Counted from the stretch's first letter, positions 1-7,572 are shown. The stretch: DNA of 11,495 nucleotides from Thiobacillus sp. UBA2487 (GCA_002341815.1 DDOT01000187.1:5075-16569); one strand, 5' to 3'. Made by a program: numbers and translations. Notes: a model not told the origin generated them from the sequence alone.

Positions 1-1
1 C

Positions 2-18
2 TGCGTGATCATCACGCA
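2..18. promoter_or_regulatory. Perfect 17-base palindrome upstream of rmlB
   Basis: The arms TGCGTGAT and ATCACGCA pair perfectly around a central C. As RNA this could form a 7-bp stem with a 3-base loop, but no T-run follows on either strand, so a classical intrinsic terminator is unlikely. As DNA it is a good candidate binding site for a dimeric regulator of the rhamnose operon, or the tail of the upstream gene's 3' region, which lies outside the window. The palindrome is seen directly; the role is inference. Confidence 0.4.
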
Positions 19-33
19 AATTCATGAAATGAT

Positions 34-62
34 CGGGCAAATGTGAGAAAATTTCTTACAAT
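34..62 (+). promoter_or_regulatory. Possible promoter of the rml operon with overlapping inverted repeat
   Basis: TACAAT at 57-62 matches the -10 consensus at five of six bases. CGGGCA at 34-39, 17 bases upstream, is a poor -35 match at three of six. Transcription would start near 69 and leave a leader of about 14 bases before the rmlB ATG at 83. The inverted repeat TGTGAGAAA/TTTCTTACA (42-60, one mismatched pair) covers the spacer and the left half of the -10, where a bound repressor would block polymerase. The weak -35 suggests either activation or a main promoter outside the window. Confidence 0.3.
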
Positions 63-82
63 TATTCAAATAGAGCGAATTT

Positions 83-1150
83 ATGATACTCGTGACAGGT
101 GGCGCCGGATTTATCGGCGCAAATTTTGTGTTGGACTGGCTGCAATTACATGACGAACCCGTCATCAATCTCGACAAACTGACCTACGCTGGCAATCTGG
201 AAAGTCTGGCAACCATCAAAGATGACCCCCGCCACATTTTTGTACAGGGCGACATCGGCGACATCGGTTTGGTCACGCATTTGCTCAACACACATCAGCC
301 GCGCGCTATCATCAATTTTGCAGCGGAAAGCCACGTCGACCGCTCGATTCATGGCCCGGAAGCCTTTATTCAAACCAACGTCACCGGCACGTTTCATTTA
401 CTGACGTCTGCGCGTGCCTACTGGAATGAATTGCCAGACGACCGCAAGGCCGATTTTCGCTTTTTGCATGTATCCACCGATGAGGTGTATGGCTCGCTTG
501 GTCCCAACGATCCGCCGTTCACCGAAACCAATCCATATCAGCCCAACAGCCCCTATTCGGCTTCCAAAGCGGCGTCTGATCACTTGGTGCGGGCTTGGCA
601 CCACACGTATGGCCTGCCGGTACTAACCACTAACTGCTCCAACAACTACGGTCCGTATCAATTTCCGGAAAAGCTTATCCCGTTGATGATCATGAACGCC
701 TTGGCAGGAAAAGCCCTGCCAGTGTATGGCGACGGCCTGAATATCCGCGATTGGCTGTACGTCGGTGACCATTGCAGCGCCATCCGGACCGTGCTGGAAA
801 AAGGCACACCGGGCGAGGTGTATAATGTGGGCGGTTGGAATGAGAAAACCAATATGGAAGTGGTGAATACCTTGTGCGAGATTCTGGATGCCCGCCATCC
901 TTCATCGCCCGTCATGCCGCATCACCAATTGATCAACCACATTCGGGATCGGGCCGGCCATGATCGCCGCTACGCTATCGATGCGCGCAAAATCGAACGC
1001 GAACTGGGCTGGAAACCGGACGAAACCTTTGAAACCGGCATCCACAAGACCGTGGCGTGGTATCTGGACAATCAAACGTGGGTGGGAAATATCACCAGCG
1101 GCGAGTATCGCCAATGGCTGGACAAACAGTACGGGAGCAAGCAGGCATGA
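83..1150 (+). CDS. rmlB: dTDP-glucose 4,6-dehydratase RmlB
   Basis: RmlB catalyses the second step of dTDP-L-rhamnose synthesis, converting dTDP-D-glucose to dTDP-4-keto-6-deoxy-D-glucose with bound NAD+. It is a cytosolic extended short-chain dehydrogenase. The Rossmann fingerprint GGAGFIG sits at residues 6-12. The catalytic T132-D133-E134 triad lies in STDEVYG, and Y158xxxK162 in [19 protein letters not shown] (187-200) is the usual substrate-binding segment. At 355 residues it is full length for the family. The ATG at 83 is preceded by a weak GAG ribosome site at 73-75 and directly begins the nucleotide-binding strand. Its stop overlaps the rmlA start as ATGA (1147-1150), so translation is probably coupled. 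RffG is a close paralogue with the same reaction, but the neighbouring rmlA, rmlC and rmlD settle the assignment. Confidence 0.97.
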   Translation: MILVTGGAGFIGANFVLDWLQLHDEPVINLDKLTYAGNLESLATIKDDPRHIFVQGDIGDIGLVTHLLNTHQPRAIINFAAESHVDRSIHGPEAFIQTNVTGTFHLLTSARAYWNELPDDRKADFRFLHVSTDEVYGSLGPNDPPFTETNPYQPNSPYSASKAASDHLVRAWHHTYGLPVLTTNCSNNYGPYQFPEKLIPLMIMNALAGKALPVYGDGLNIRDWLYVGDHCSAIRTVLEKGTPGEVYNVGGWNEKTNMEVVNTLCEILDARHPSSPVMPHHQLINHIRDRAGHDRRYAIDARKIERELGWKPDETFETGIHKTVAWYLDNQTWVGNITSGEYRQWLDKQYGSKQA

Positions 1151-2031
1151 GCAACCGGCGCGGCATTATCCTGGCCGGCGGTTCCGGCACACGCTTGTAC
1201 CCCATCACCCAAGCCGTTTCCAAGCAACTGCTGCCGGTGTATGACAAACCCATGATTTACTACCCGCTCAGCACCCTCATGCTGGCCGGCATTCGGGATG
1301 TGTTGATCATTTCTACCCCACTTGACACACCGCGCTTTGAACAACTACTGGGCGATGGCAGCCAATGGGGCATGCACCTGCGCTATGCGGTACAACCCAG
1401 TCCGGATGGGCTGGCGCAAGCATTTATCATTGGCGCCGATTTTATCGACAATCAGCCCAGTGCCTTGGTATTAGGCGACAACCTGTTTTATGGACATGAA
1501 TTTGCCCACGACCTGCGCAATGCCTCAGACCGCGAACAAGGTGCTACGGTGTTTGCTTACCCGGTACAAGACCCGGAACGCTATGGCGTGGTAGAATTTA
1601 ACGCGCAAGGCCATGCGATCAGTCTGGTTGAGAAACCAACTGAACCCAAATCGCGGTATGCCGTCACCGGTTTGTATTTTTACGACAACCAGGTCATCGA
1701 CATCGCTAAAAACCTCAAGCCATCACCGCGTGGTGAACTGGAAATTACCGATGTCAACCTGGAATACCTGCGGCGCGACCAACTGAATGTCGAGGTCATG
1801 GGGCGCGGTCATGCGTGGCTGGATACCGGCACCCATGAGTCGCTGCTTGAGGCATCCACCTTTATCCAGACCATCGAAAACCGCCAGGGCTTGAAAGTCG
1901 CTTGCCCGGAAGAAATCGCATACCGACAAGGCTACATCACCGCCGAGCAAGTCGAAAAACTGGCGCAACCCCTGAAGAAAAACGCGTATGGCAAATATTT
2001 GCTGAATATGCTGACCGAAAGGTTATTCTGA
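1147..2031 (+). CDS. rmlA: glucose-1-phosphate thymidylyltransferase RmlA
   Basis: RmlA is the first enzyme of the dTDP-rhamnose pathway, joining glucose-1-phosphate and dTTP to give dTDP-glucose and pyrophosphate. The nucleotidyltransferase signature GGSGTRLYP lies near the N-terminus, followed by [18 protein letters not shown]. Further family motifs are [25 protein letters not shown] and [13 protein letters not shown] chose ATG 1147 (294 residues) because it overlaps the rmlB stop as ATGA, is preceded by GGGAG at 1133-1137, and puts the RRGIILAGG strand at the N-terminus as in the family. An in-frame upstream GTG at 1057 lies inside rmlB and would add a 30-residue extension that does not look like this family. 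In known RmlA enzymes dTDP-rhamnose inhibits the enzyme as feedback. RffH is the alternative name for near-identical paralogues. Confidence 0.97.
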   Translation: MSNRRGIILAGGSGTRLYPITQAVSKQLLPVYDKPMIYYPLSTLMLAGIRDVLIISTPLDTPRFEQLLGDGSQWGMHLRYAVQPSPDGLAQAFIIGADFIDNQPSALVLGDNLFYGHEFAHDLRNASDREQGATVFAYPVQDPERYGVVEFNAQGHAISLVEKPTEPKSRYAVTGLYFYDNQVIDIAKNLKPSPRGELEITDVNLEYLRRDQLNVEVMGRGHAWLDTGTHESLLEASTFIQTIENRQGLKVACPEEIAYRQGYITAEQVEKLAQPLKKNAYGKYLLNMLTERLF

Positions 2032-2032
2032 C

Positions 2033-2575
2033 ATGAACCTGATTGAAACCAGTCTGCCCGGTGTTGTGATGATTGAGCCCAAGGTGTTTGGCGATGAACG
2101 TGGTTTTTTTTACGAAAGCTACAACCAGCGCATCATGACCGAACTTGGCATTCCCGATCATTTCGTGCAAGACAATCATTCGCGCTCGCGCAAAAATGTG
2201 TTGCGCGGTTTGCACTACCAAATCCAGCAAACCCAAGGCAAACTGGTGCGGGTTATCTTGGGCAGTGTTTGGGATGTGGCCGTTGACCTGCGTCAATCAT
2301 CCCCCACCTTTGGTCAATGGGTGGGAATGGAACTCAGCGCAGACAACAAACGCATGGCATGGATTCCACCCGGCTTCGCCCACGGGTTTGTGGTCACCAG
2401 CGATATTGCGGAATTCCTCTATAAAACCACCGATTACTGGGCACCGCCGCACGAACGCACATTACTGTGGAACGATCCGGCGCTGGGCATCACCTGGCCG
2501 CTGGATGGCGAACCGACGCTGGCGGCAAAAGATGCAGCAGGCTTGCCTCTGGTGCAATGTGAGGTATTTGCGTGA
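2033..2575 (+). CDS. rmlC: dTDP-4-dehydrorhamnose 3,5-epimerase RmlC
   Basis: RmlC is the third enzyme, epimerising C3 and C5 of dTDP-4-keto-6-deoxyglucose. It has the small cupin (beta jelly-roll) fold and acts as a dimer in the cytosol. Conserved active-site positions are visible: H61 in LRGLHYQ, K70 in QGKLVRV, Y130 in EFLYKTTDYW and D167 in AAKD. By position they match the His63/Lys73/Tyr133/Asp170 set of the Salmonella enzyme, a correspondence made by eye. IPPGFAHGF (111-119) is the typical cupin segment. The length of 180 residues is normal. One base separates its ATG from the rmlA stop, with GAAAGG at 2017-2022 as the ribosome site. Its stop overlaps the rmlD GTG start. An eight-T run at 2104-2111 encodes part of RGFFYE, and the frame is intact. 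Confidence 0.96.
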   Translation: MNLIETSLPGVVMIEPKVFGDERGFFYESYNQRIMTELGIPDHFVQDNHSRSRKNVLRGLHYQIQQTQGKLVRVILGSVWDVAVDLRQSSPTFGQWVGMELSADNKRMAWIPPGFAHGFVVTSDIAEFLYKTTDYWAPPHERTLLWNDPALGITWPLDGEPTLAAKDAAGLPLVQCEVFA

Positions 2576-3432
2576 AAATATTGCTGACCGGTGTTAACGG
2601 GCAAGTTGGTTGGGAGTTGCAACGCACATTGGCAAGCTTGGGCGATGTCATCGCCCCACGGCGTGACCAGCTCGATCTCAGTGACATCCAGCAGATACGT
2701 GCAGCCGTGCGCGCAATACGCCCGCAACTGATTGTCAATCCCGCCGCGCACACCGCTGTCGATAAAGCCGAGTCAGAGCCTGACCTGGCACGTGCGATCA
2801 ATGCGATTGCCCCTGCCACATTGGCTGAAGAAGCCAAACGCTTGGGCGCAACCATGCTGCACTACTCAACCGATTATGTGTTTGATGGCAACAAAACCAG
2901 CCCTTGGACCGAAGATGACCCAACCGGACCGCTTGGCGTGTATGGAGCGACCAAGCTGGAAGGAGAACAGGCGATTGCGGCACAAGGCATTCCCTACTTG
3001 ATTTTTCGCACCAGTTGGGTGTATAGCCAGCGTGGCAGCAATTTCTTGCTGACCATGCGCCGCTTGTTCCGCGAACGCGAACAATTAAACATTGTCGCCG
3101 ATCAAATCGGTGCGCCAACCTGGGCACGCAGCATTGCCGAAGCCAGTGCACAAGTGATCGCACAGCACCCCTTTGACAACCCGGCCCACCACGGCATTTT
3201 TCATTTAACGTGCGCTGGACAAACCTCTTGGCACGGCTTCGCCAACGCCATTTTGCAAGCCACTGATCTGCCTGACGCTAAAACAGTCCAACTCAACCCG
3301 ATTCCGGCCAACCAATATCCGACCCCAGCCAAGCGACCGGCCAATTCCGTGTTGGACAACCGCAAGCTGACCCAGCACTTCGGTGTTCGTATGCCCGATT
3401 GGGAAACCGCTCTGGCCTTGTGCCTTGGCTAA
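2572..3432 (+). CDS. rmlD: dTDP-4-dehydrorhamnose reductase RmlD
   Basis: RmlD is the last enzyme of the pathway, reducing dTDP-4-keto-L-rhamnose to dTDP-L-rhamnose with NAD(P)H. It is a short-chain dehydrogenase/reductase. The nucleotide-binding loop TGVNGQVGWEL is at residues 6-16. STDYVFDG (99-106) holds the catalytic Thr, and Y124xxxK128 lies in YGATK. RTSWVY is also typical of the family. At 286 residues it is about the family's usual length. The start is GTG at 2572, overlapping the rmlC stop as GTGA, with TGAGG at 2560-2564 as ribosome site. The coupled start suggests tight co-expression. It ends the operon: a convergent gene ends only 12 bases downstream and no clear terminator hairpin fits between them. 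Confidence 0.95.
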   Translation: MKILLTGVNGQVGWELQRTLASLGDVIAPRRDQLDLSDIQQIRAAVRAIRPQLIVNPAAHTAVDKAESEPDLARAINAIAPATLAEEAKRLGATMLHYSTDYVFDGNKTSPWTEDDPTGPLGVYGATKLEGEQAIAAQGIPYLIFRTSWVYSQRGSNFLLTMRRLFREREQLNIVADQIGAPTWARSIAEASAQVIAQHPFDNPAHHGIFHLTCAGQTSWHGFANAILQATDLPDAKTVQLNPIPANQYPTPAKRPANSVLDNRKLTQHFGVRMPDWETALALCLG

Positions 3433-3444
3433 ACCAGCGATTTC

Positions 3445-3696
3445 TTAATCTGAATCATCGGCCAGCAAACCTGCTCCCACCGACTCCAACGCCTCTTGCA
3501 GCGTTTCACCAGACAATTCATTCAGCGACTCGGCCAGCAATTCTGCCACATTCCAGACGGGTTCCGGCAGATGTTCGGACTCCACTTCGGCCACAAACAT
3601 GGCAGCAGCGCCACAGATACGCAACAACTGTTGGCGCTCGGTCATCAGCATATCGAGTTCGCTGCGTAACATGGATAATTCTTGTTGATGTGGCAT
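3445..3696 (-). CDS. small acidic protein of unknown function, predicted N-terminal coiled coil
   Basis: I do not recognise this 83-residue protein. Residues 4-26 are rich in Glu, Gln, Leu and Met in a heptad-like pattern and probably form a helix or coiled coil. A short hydrophobic stretch with Cys28 (ICGAAAMFVAEV) follows, then an acidic C-terminal half that is probably helical and ends in ADDSD. It has no signal peptide and no clear membrane segment. ATG 3696 is preceded by GGAG about 8 bases upstream on the minus strand, a credible ribosome site, which supports a real gene. It lies 74 bases downstream of the ERCC4 nuclease on the same strand and could be cotranscribed with it. A 14-base AT-rich palindrome (ATATTT TG AAATAT, 3723-3736) lies in that gap. 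A binding partner or regulatory protein is possible, but nothing in the sequence shows the function. Confidence 0.7.
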   Translation of the reverse strand: MPHQQELSMLRSELDMLMTERQQLLRICGAAAMFVAEVESEHLPEPVWNVAELLAESLNELSGETLQEALESVGAGLLADDSD

Positions 3697-3770
3697 GCGT
3701 TATCTCCGGTTAAATTGGTCTGATATTTTGAAATATTGACAGGCCGTTACGATCTATTTATCCCTGTGAG

Positions 3771-4424
3771 TCATGCCCAAGGAAGGTCTAGCACTTTGCG
3801 GATACGTTGCGCCAACTGTGCGCTCATGCCACTGACCTCGGCCAATTCGTCGGCACTGGCCGCGTATACTGCCGCAACATTGCCAAATTTTGCCAACAAG
3901 GCTTGTGCCAACGGAGGGCTTACCCCCGGCAACCCTTCCACGACATATTGTTGTGAACCACGCGGATCAAACGGCTTGCCTTTGCGCAACACCGGCAATT
4001 GTCCAAAGCCATGTTGAACCAACCTGGCCATGGAATAAACAATTTCTGCGGTAAAGGCCGGACTGTAACTAGGCACCAGCGACACACCTTCAACGGCAGT
4101 CATCCAGGCAATGGCTTCATTACTTAGCGCTGCATCGCTATGGAAACGTCCCGCAAAAAAATCGCCTTCCACCAAATAGACGACCTGATCGGCAGCCGCC
4201 CGCAGCGCCAATACTTCACCATACAAGCGACGGTCCATGATTGCCAGATTAAAATCTGCCGCAGACTTACGCTCTACCAGCATGGATTCACCCAAACGAA
4301 AATCGCCACAAGGTAAGGTTTCTTCACGCCATTCAAGGCCCGGAAAACTGCCTGGGTAGGTTTGCCAATGCGCCACAACCGGGGTGGATGCTTCGCGAGG
4401 ATGTAACAAAATCTGGGTTATCAT
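3771..4424 (-). CDS. ERCC4-domain (XPF/Mus81-like) structure-specific nuclease with tandem HhH
   Basis: This 217-residue protein has the layout of the shortest XPF-family nucleases, without a helicase domain. The nuclease signature is complete: G40-D41, then V50-E51-R52-K53 and D57, matching GDXnERKX3D of XPF/Mus81/Hef, followed by RRLYGEVLAL and YLVEG (83-87). Residues 164-181 (GLPGVSPPLAQALLAKFG) and 193-212 form two helix-hairpin-helix motifs, as in archaeal XPF and Hef. Family members cut branched DNA (flaps, forks, repair bubbles) with a divalent metal; substrate and role here are inferred. The ATG at 4424 has a strong AGGAAG ribosome site about 6 bases upstream. It is divergent from the SemiSWEET gene (47 bases apart) and upstream of the small acidic gene on the same strand. 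Such single-domain XPF-like proteins are typical of archaea and scarce in bacteria, so transfer is possible, although base composition looks like the neighbours'. Confidence 0.9.
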   Translation of the reverse strand: MITQILLHPREASTPVVAHWQTYPGSFPGLEWREETLPCGDFRLGESMLVERKSAADFNLAIMDRRLYGEVLALRAAADQVVYLVEGDFFAGRFHSDAALSNEAIAWMTAVEGVSLVPSYSPAFTAEIVYSMARLVQHGFGQLPVLRKGKPFDPRGSQQYVVEGLPGVSPPLAQALLAKFGNVAAVYAASADELAEVSGMSAQLAQRIRKVLDLPWA

Positions 4425-4471
4425 TGCAGCTTCCTTGGCGATTGCCCGAAAATTAAAAAACCGGCCAACAT

Positions 4472-4771
4472 ATGAACATGATACACCTTCTCAACACGGA
4501 AACCATTGGCCTGTTGGCCGGCACACTCACCACCATTTCATTTGTCCCGCAGGTTATCCGGATTTGGCAAACCAAGCATGCGGACGATATTTCAACCAGC
4601 ATGTTTGTCATTTTTATTACAGGGGTCGCATTGTGGCTGCTGTATGGCATTCAACTGCATGCATTACCGGTCATTGTCGCCAACAGCATCACCCTCGTAT
4701 TGGCCAGCCTGATTCTGGTGCTTAAATTTCACTTTCAACGTCGCAAGAAAAAACGGCAGGACAACGGCTAA
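4472..4771 (+). CDS. SemiSWEET family sugar transporter (PQ-loop, MtN3/saliva)
   Basis: This is a 99-residue integral membrane protein with three predicted helices, at about 10-28, 43-61 and 66-87. The PQ-loop motif SFVPQV (P26-Q27) ends helix 1. W55 and Y58-G59 in helix 2 and N71 in helix 3 sit where SemiSWEETs have their conserved residues. The basic tail QRRRKKKRQ-like stretch after residue 89 fits the cytosolic side. SemiSWEETs dimerise to form one pore for facilitated diffusion of small sugars; the substrate here cannot be read from the sequence. Two in-frame ATGs, 4472 and 4478, are possible starts and neither has a clear Shine-Dalgarno. It is divergent from the nuclease gene and convergent with lysS, so it is probably expressed alone. 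A role with the rhamnose genes is not supported by the arrangement. Confidence 0.9.
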   Translation: MNMIHLLNTETIGLLAGTLTTISFVPQVIRIWQTKHADDISTSMFVIFITGVALWLLYGIQLHALPVIVANSITLVLASLILVLKFHFQRRKKKRQDNG

Positions 4772-4863
4772 CCCGCGACGCGAACAGTCTGTGTGGCTGC
4801 AACCCGCATAAGACACGGCTTGGCAGGCTGGGCGCCAGGCTGTGCGACCTGTCGAAACGACCC

Positions 4864-4885
4864 GCGTTGCAAAAAATGGCAACGC
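4864..4885. terminator. Possible bidirectional hairpin between SemiSWEET and lysS
   Basis: Arms GCGTTGC (4864-4870) and GCAACGC (4879-4885) form a perfect 7-bp stem with an 8-base loop (AAAAAATG on +). It sits 25 bases after the lysS stop and about 90 bases after the SemiSWEET stop, where a shared terminator would be expected. Neither strand has a T-run after the stem; on the minus strand the six Ts are in the loop. It may act as an mRNA 3' end stabiliser or a weak terminator. The rest of 4772-4909 holds a direct repeat CAGGCTG (two copies near 4824-4841) and no gene. Confidence 0.35.
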
Positions 4886-4909
4886 AACAACCTGCTCGCC
4901 AGTACCGGC

Positions 4910-6409
4910 TTATTCAGGCCGCATATGCGGAAACAAAATCACATCACGAATGGTGGTACTGCCGGTTAGCAACATGACCAGACGATCAATACCGATTCCG
5001 CAGCCTGCTGTTGGGGGCAAGCCATATTCCAAGGCACGAATGTAATCGGCATCATAATGCATTGCCTCTTCATCCCCCGCCTCTTTGGCGCGCGCTTGAG
5101 CCAAAAACCGCTCGGCCTGATCTTCCGGATCATTCAGTTCTGAAAAACCGTTGGCAATTTCACGTCCGGCAATAAACAACTCAAAACGCTCGGTAATCTC
5201 GGGATTGCTATCCGAACGGCGTGCCAACGGCGACACTTCGGCAGGATAGTCGATAATATAGGTTGGATGCACCAGGCGCTCTTCGGTAGTCGCCTCAAAA
5301 AAACTTAATTGCAGCCCGCCCAGACCATCGTCAGGCTGATACTTGGCCTTGTGGCTCTCAAACCAGGCCAGCAGCCAGTCACGATCATTTAGCTGTCCAT
5401 CGGTATAGTGCGGATGGTACTTACACACCGCCTCAACTATCGTCAAACGATCAAACGGCAATGCAAGATCAATCATTTGATCACCGTGCGGCACTTGCAA
5501 CTGCCCTGTAGACTGATGCGCTGTTTCGCGGATTAACTGCTCGGTAAAGTCCATCAAATACCGATAGTCGCGATAAGCTTCGTAAAATTCCATCATGGTA
5601 AATTCGGGATTGTGGCGTGTAGACAAACCTTCATTACGGAAATTTCGATTGATTTCGAACACCTTTTCTAAACCACCCACCACCAATCGCTTTAAATACA
5701 GTTCCGGCGCAATGCGCAGATACAACGGCATATCCAGTGCGTTATGATGGGTGACAAACGGCTTGGCCGCCGCACCGCCCGGAATCGGGTGCATCATGGG
5801 GGTTTCCACTTCCAAAAACCCATGCGAGGTCATCTGGCTGCGGATGCTCTGCACAATGCGCGAACGCGCCAGAAACACTTGGCGCGAGGCATCATTGGTG
5901 ATCAAATCTACATAACGCTGCCGATATTTTTGTTCTTGATCGGTCAAACCATGAAATTTTTCCGGCAACGGACGCAAGGATTTTGTGAGCAAACGAATCG
6001 CGTTGGCGTGTACCGTCAGTTCACCGGTTTTGGTGCGAAACAAGTGCCCACTGATCCCGATAATATCGCCCAAATCCCAATGTTTGAACGCCTGATAAAC
6101 GTCTTCACCGACATGGTCGCGCGATATATACGCCTGCATACGACCACTGCTGTCCTGCAAAGTGGCAAAACTGGCCTTGCCCATCACGCGCTTCAACATC
6201 ATGCGACCAGCGAACTGCACGTGCACCGGTTCGGTTTGCAGCGTTTCATCGGATGCATCAGCAAAATGACGATGCAAATCACCCGCCATATCATGGCGCT
6301 GAAAATCATTCGGAAACGCCACGCCATGTTCTCGCAACTGCGCCAACTTGGCACGTCGCTCGGCCATGATCTGATTGTCGTCCGCCACTGCGGATGGTGT
6401 ATCGCTCAT
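4910..6409 (-). CDS. lysS: lysyl-tRNA synthetase, class II
   Basis: LysS charges tRNA-Lys with lysine using ATP, through a lysyl-adenylate, in the cytosol. The 499 residues show the class II layout. The N-terminus ([19 protein letters not shown]) is typical of the enzyme, and an OB-fold anticodon-binding domain covers about residues 60-150. Motif 1 lies near 187-206 ([14 protein letters not shown]). Motif 2 lies near 253-273 (FRNEG, then [10 protein letters not shown]). Motif 3 lies near 469-482 ([13 protein letters not shown]). The C-terminus ends at HMRPE, a little short of some homologues but complete. ATG 6409 lies 2 bases after the prfB stop, with AAGGGG at the end of prfB as ribosome site. 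The prfB-lysS operon is classical and well conserved in proteobacteria. No missing residues or frameshifts were seen. Confidence 0.97.
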   Translation of the reverse strand: MSDTPSAVADDNQIMAERRAKLAQLREHGVAFPNDFQRHDMAGDLHRHFADASDETLQTEPVHVQFAGRMMLKRVMGKASFATLQDSSGRMQAYISRDHVGEDVYQAFKHWDLGDIIGISGHLFRTKTGELTVHANAIRLLTKSLRPLPEKFHGLTDQEQKYRQRYVDLITNDASRQVFLARSRIVQSIRSQMTSHGFLEVETPMMHPIPGGAAAKPFVTHHNALDMPLYLRIAPELYLKRLVVGGLEKVFEINRNFRNEGLSTRHNPEFTMMEFYEAYRDYRYLMDFTEQLIRETAHQSTGQLQVPHGDQMIDLALPFDRLTIVEAVCKYHPHYTDGQLNDRDWLLAWFESHKAKYQPDDGLGGLQLSFFEATTEERLVHPTYIIDYPAEVSPLARRSDSNPEITERFELFIAGREIANGFSELNDPEDQAERFLAQARAKEAGDEEAMHYDADYIRALEYGLPPTAGCGIGIDRLVMLLTGSTTIRDVILFPHMRPE

Positions 6410-6411
6410 GC

Positions 6412-7516
6412 TTATACCCCTTGTTTCAGGCTGGCTTCAATAAAATCATCCAAATCGCCATCCAGCACCTTTTGCGTATTGGCGATTTCAACGTTGGTGC
6501 GCAAATCTTTAATGCGCGACTGATCCAACACATACGAACGAATCTGATGCCCCCAACCCACATCGGATTTTCCGGCCTCCAGCTTGTCCTGTTCGGCTTG
6601 CCGTTTGCGCAACTCTGCTTCATACAAACGCGCCTTCAACATGGCCATGGCTTCCGCCCGGTTTTTATGCTGCGACCGATCATTTTGGCACTGTACGACA
6701 ATACCGGAAGGAATATGGGTAATCCGCACTGCAGAATCCGTTTTATTGATGTGCTGTCCGCCTGCACCACTGGCCCGGTAGGTATCAATACGCAAATCAG
6801 CAGGATTAATGTCAATATCGATGGAATCGTCAACTTCCGGATACACAAAAACGCTGGCGAACGAGGTATGTCGACCGCCTGATGAATCAAACGGGGATTT
6901 GCGCACCAAGCGATGCACACCGGTTTCCGTGCGCAGAAAACCGTAGGCATAGTCACCTTCTACCCGCAAACTGGCTGATTTCACGCCGGCCACGTCGCCA
7001 TCCGTCATTTCCAGCACCTCCGCCTTGAAACCCTTGCGTTCGCAGTAACGCAAGTATTGACGCAGCAACATCGATGCCCAGTCGCAGGCCTCGGTGCCGC
7101 CCGCGCCCGACTGAATGTCAATAAAGCAGGAATTAGGATCCATCGGATTAGAAAACATGCGCTTGAATTCAAGTTCGCCCACGCGCTGTTCAATACCGCC
7201 AATGTCGGTTTCAACCGATTCAAGCGTGGCGTCATCGTCTTCTTCACGCGCCATGTCAAACAAATCGCGCGCGTCACGCAATCCCTGACCGATATCACGC
7301 AAGGAAATCACGATACCTTCCAGCATCTTTTTTTCCTTACCCAGTGCCTGGGCACGCTTTGGGTCGTCCCAAATGGCAGGGTCTTCGGTCAGCGCAGAAA
7401 CTTCTTCGAGACGTTGAGACTGATTCTCAAAGTCAAAGATACCTCCGTAATGCTGCCGCCCTGCCGTCAAGGTCAACCAGCAGGGCATCCATACGATTCA
7501 AACGTTCTGCTTCCAT
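6412..7516 (-). CDS. prfB: peptide chain release factor 2, with programmed +1 frameshift
   Basis: RF2 ends translation at UGA and UAA. The gene needs a +1 shift: translation starts at ATG 7516 ([20 protein letters not shown]...), reads 27 codons to Leu (CTT, 7436-7438), meets in-frame TGA (7433-7435), and continues in the next frame with GAC TTT GAG ([12 protein letters not shown]). The product is about 367 residues, against 365 in E. coli. In the joined numbering the stop-reading SPF motif is near 207-209 (KSPFDSSGG) and the catalytic GGQ near 252-254 (RASGAGGQ). Ala stands where E. coli K-12 has Thr246; Ala is the commoner, more active form. A single-frame prediction would begin falsely at GTG/ATG 7488 and lose the true N-terminus. 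lysS follows 2 bases later. The ribosome site is poor, with GGAATCC upstream of the ATG inside a possible hairpin. Confidence 0.96.
7432..7447 (-). promoter_or_regulatory. RF2 programmed +1 frameshift site
   Basis: The minus strand reads CGG AGG TAT CTT TGA C. GGAGG is an internal Shine-Dalgarno-like element three bases before the slippery CTT, followed by the TGA stop in zero frame and a C that makes it a weak stop context. The well-studied E. coli site has the same arrangement. When RF2 is scarce the ribosome pauses at UGA, slips one base forward on CUU/UUU and makes full-length RF2; when RF2 is plentiful it terminates. The element is seen directly; the mechanism is known from E. coli. Confidence 0.96.
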
Positions 7517-7519
7517 GAT

Positions 7520-7562
7520 CCGGATTCCGTCAATAAAAACCTGCGATTATATCAGAATCCGG
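7520..7562 (-). promoter_or_regulatory. prfB promoter -10 box flanked by an inverted repeat
   Basis: A perfect TATAAT (minus strand, 7551 to 7546) lies 29 bases upstream of the prfB ATG. No good -35 is seen at 16-18 bases. The 8-bp inverted repeat CCGGATTC (minus 7562-7555) and GAATCCGG (minus 7527-7520) flanks it, and a G-U and a G-C pair extend the stem to 10. The second arm ends just before the ATG and covers the only ribosome-site candidate. A start near 7539 would leave out the first arm, so only read-through transcripts from the b561 gene could form the hairpin. The functional reading is inference. Confidence 0.45.
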
Positions 7563-7572
7563 CCATCTCGAC

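Noticed and set aside
1057..1146. N-terminal extension of RmlA from the upstream in-frame GTG
   Set aside because: It lies wholly inside rmlB, and the ATG at 1147 has a ribosome site, an ATGA overlap with the rmlB stop, and the family's normal N-terminus.
2104..2111. Run of eight Ts in rmlC as a phase-variation tract
   Set aside because: It encodes two Phe codons of the conserved RGFFYE motif, so the run is explained by protein sequence and is short for a switching tract.
83..3432. Rhamnose operon as part of a transferred surface-antigen island
   Set aside because: No glycosyltransferase, polymerase, flippase or mobile gene is in the window, and codon use looks like the neighbouring core genes.
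4824..4841. CAGGCTG direct repeat as a mobile element trace or attachment site
   Set aside because: Two 7-base copies nine bases apart with no integrase, transposase or tRNA nearby are expected by chance.
5744..6523. 259-codon + strand ORF opposite lysS
   Set aside because: It is a shadow frame over clearly conserved lysS codons; its translation is rich in His and Arg and matches no family I know.
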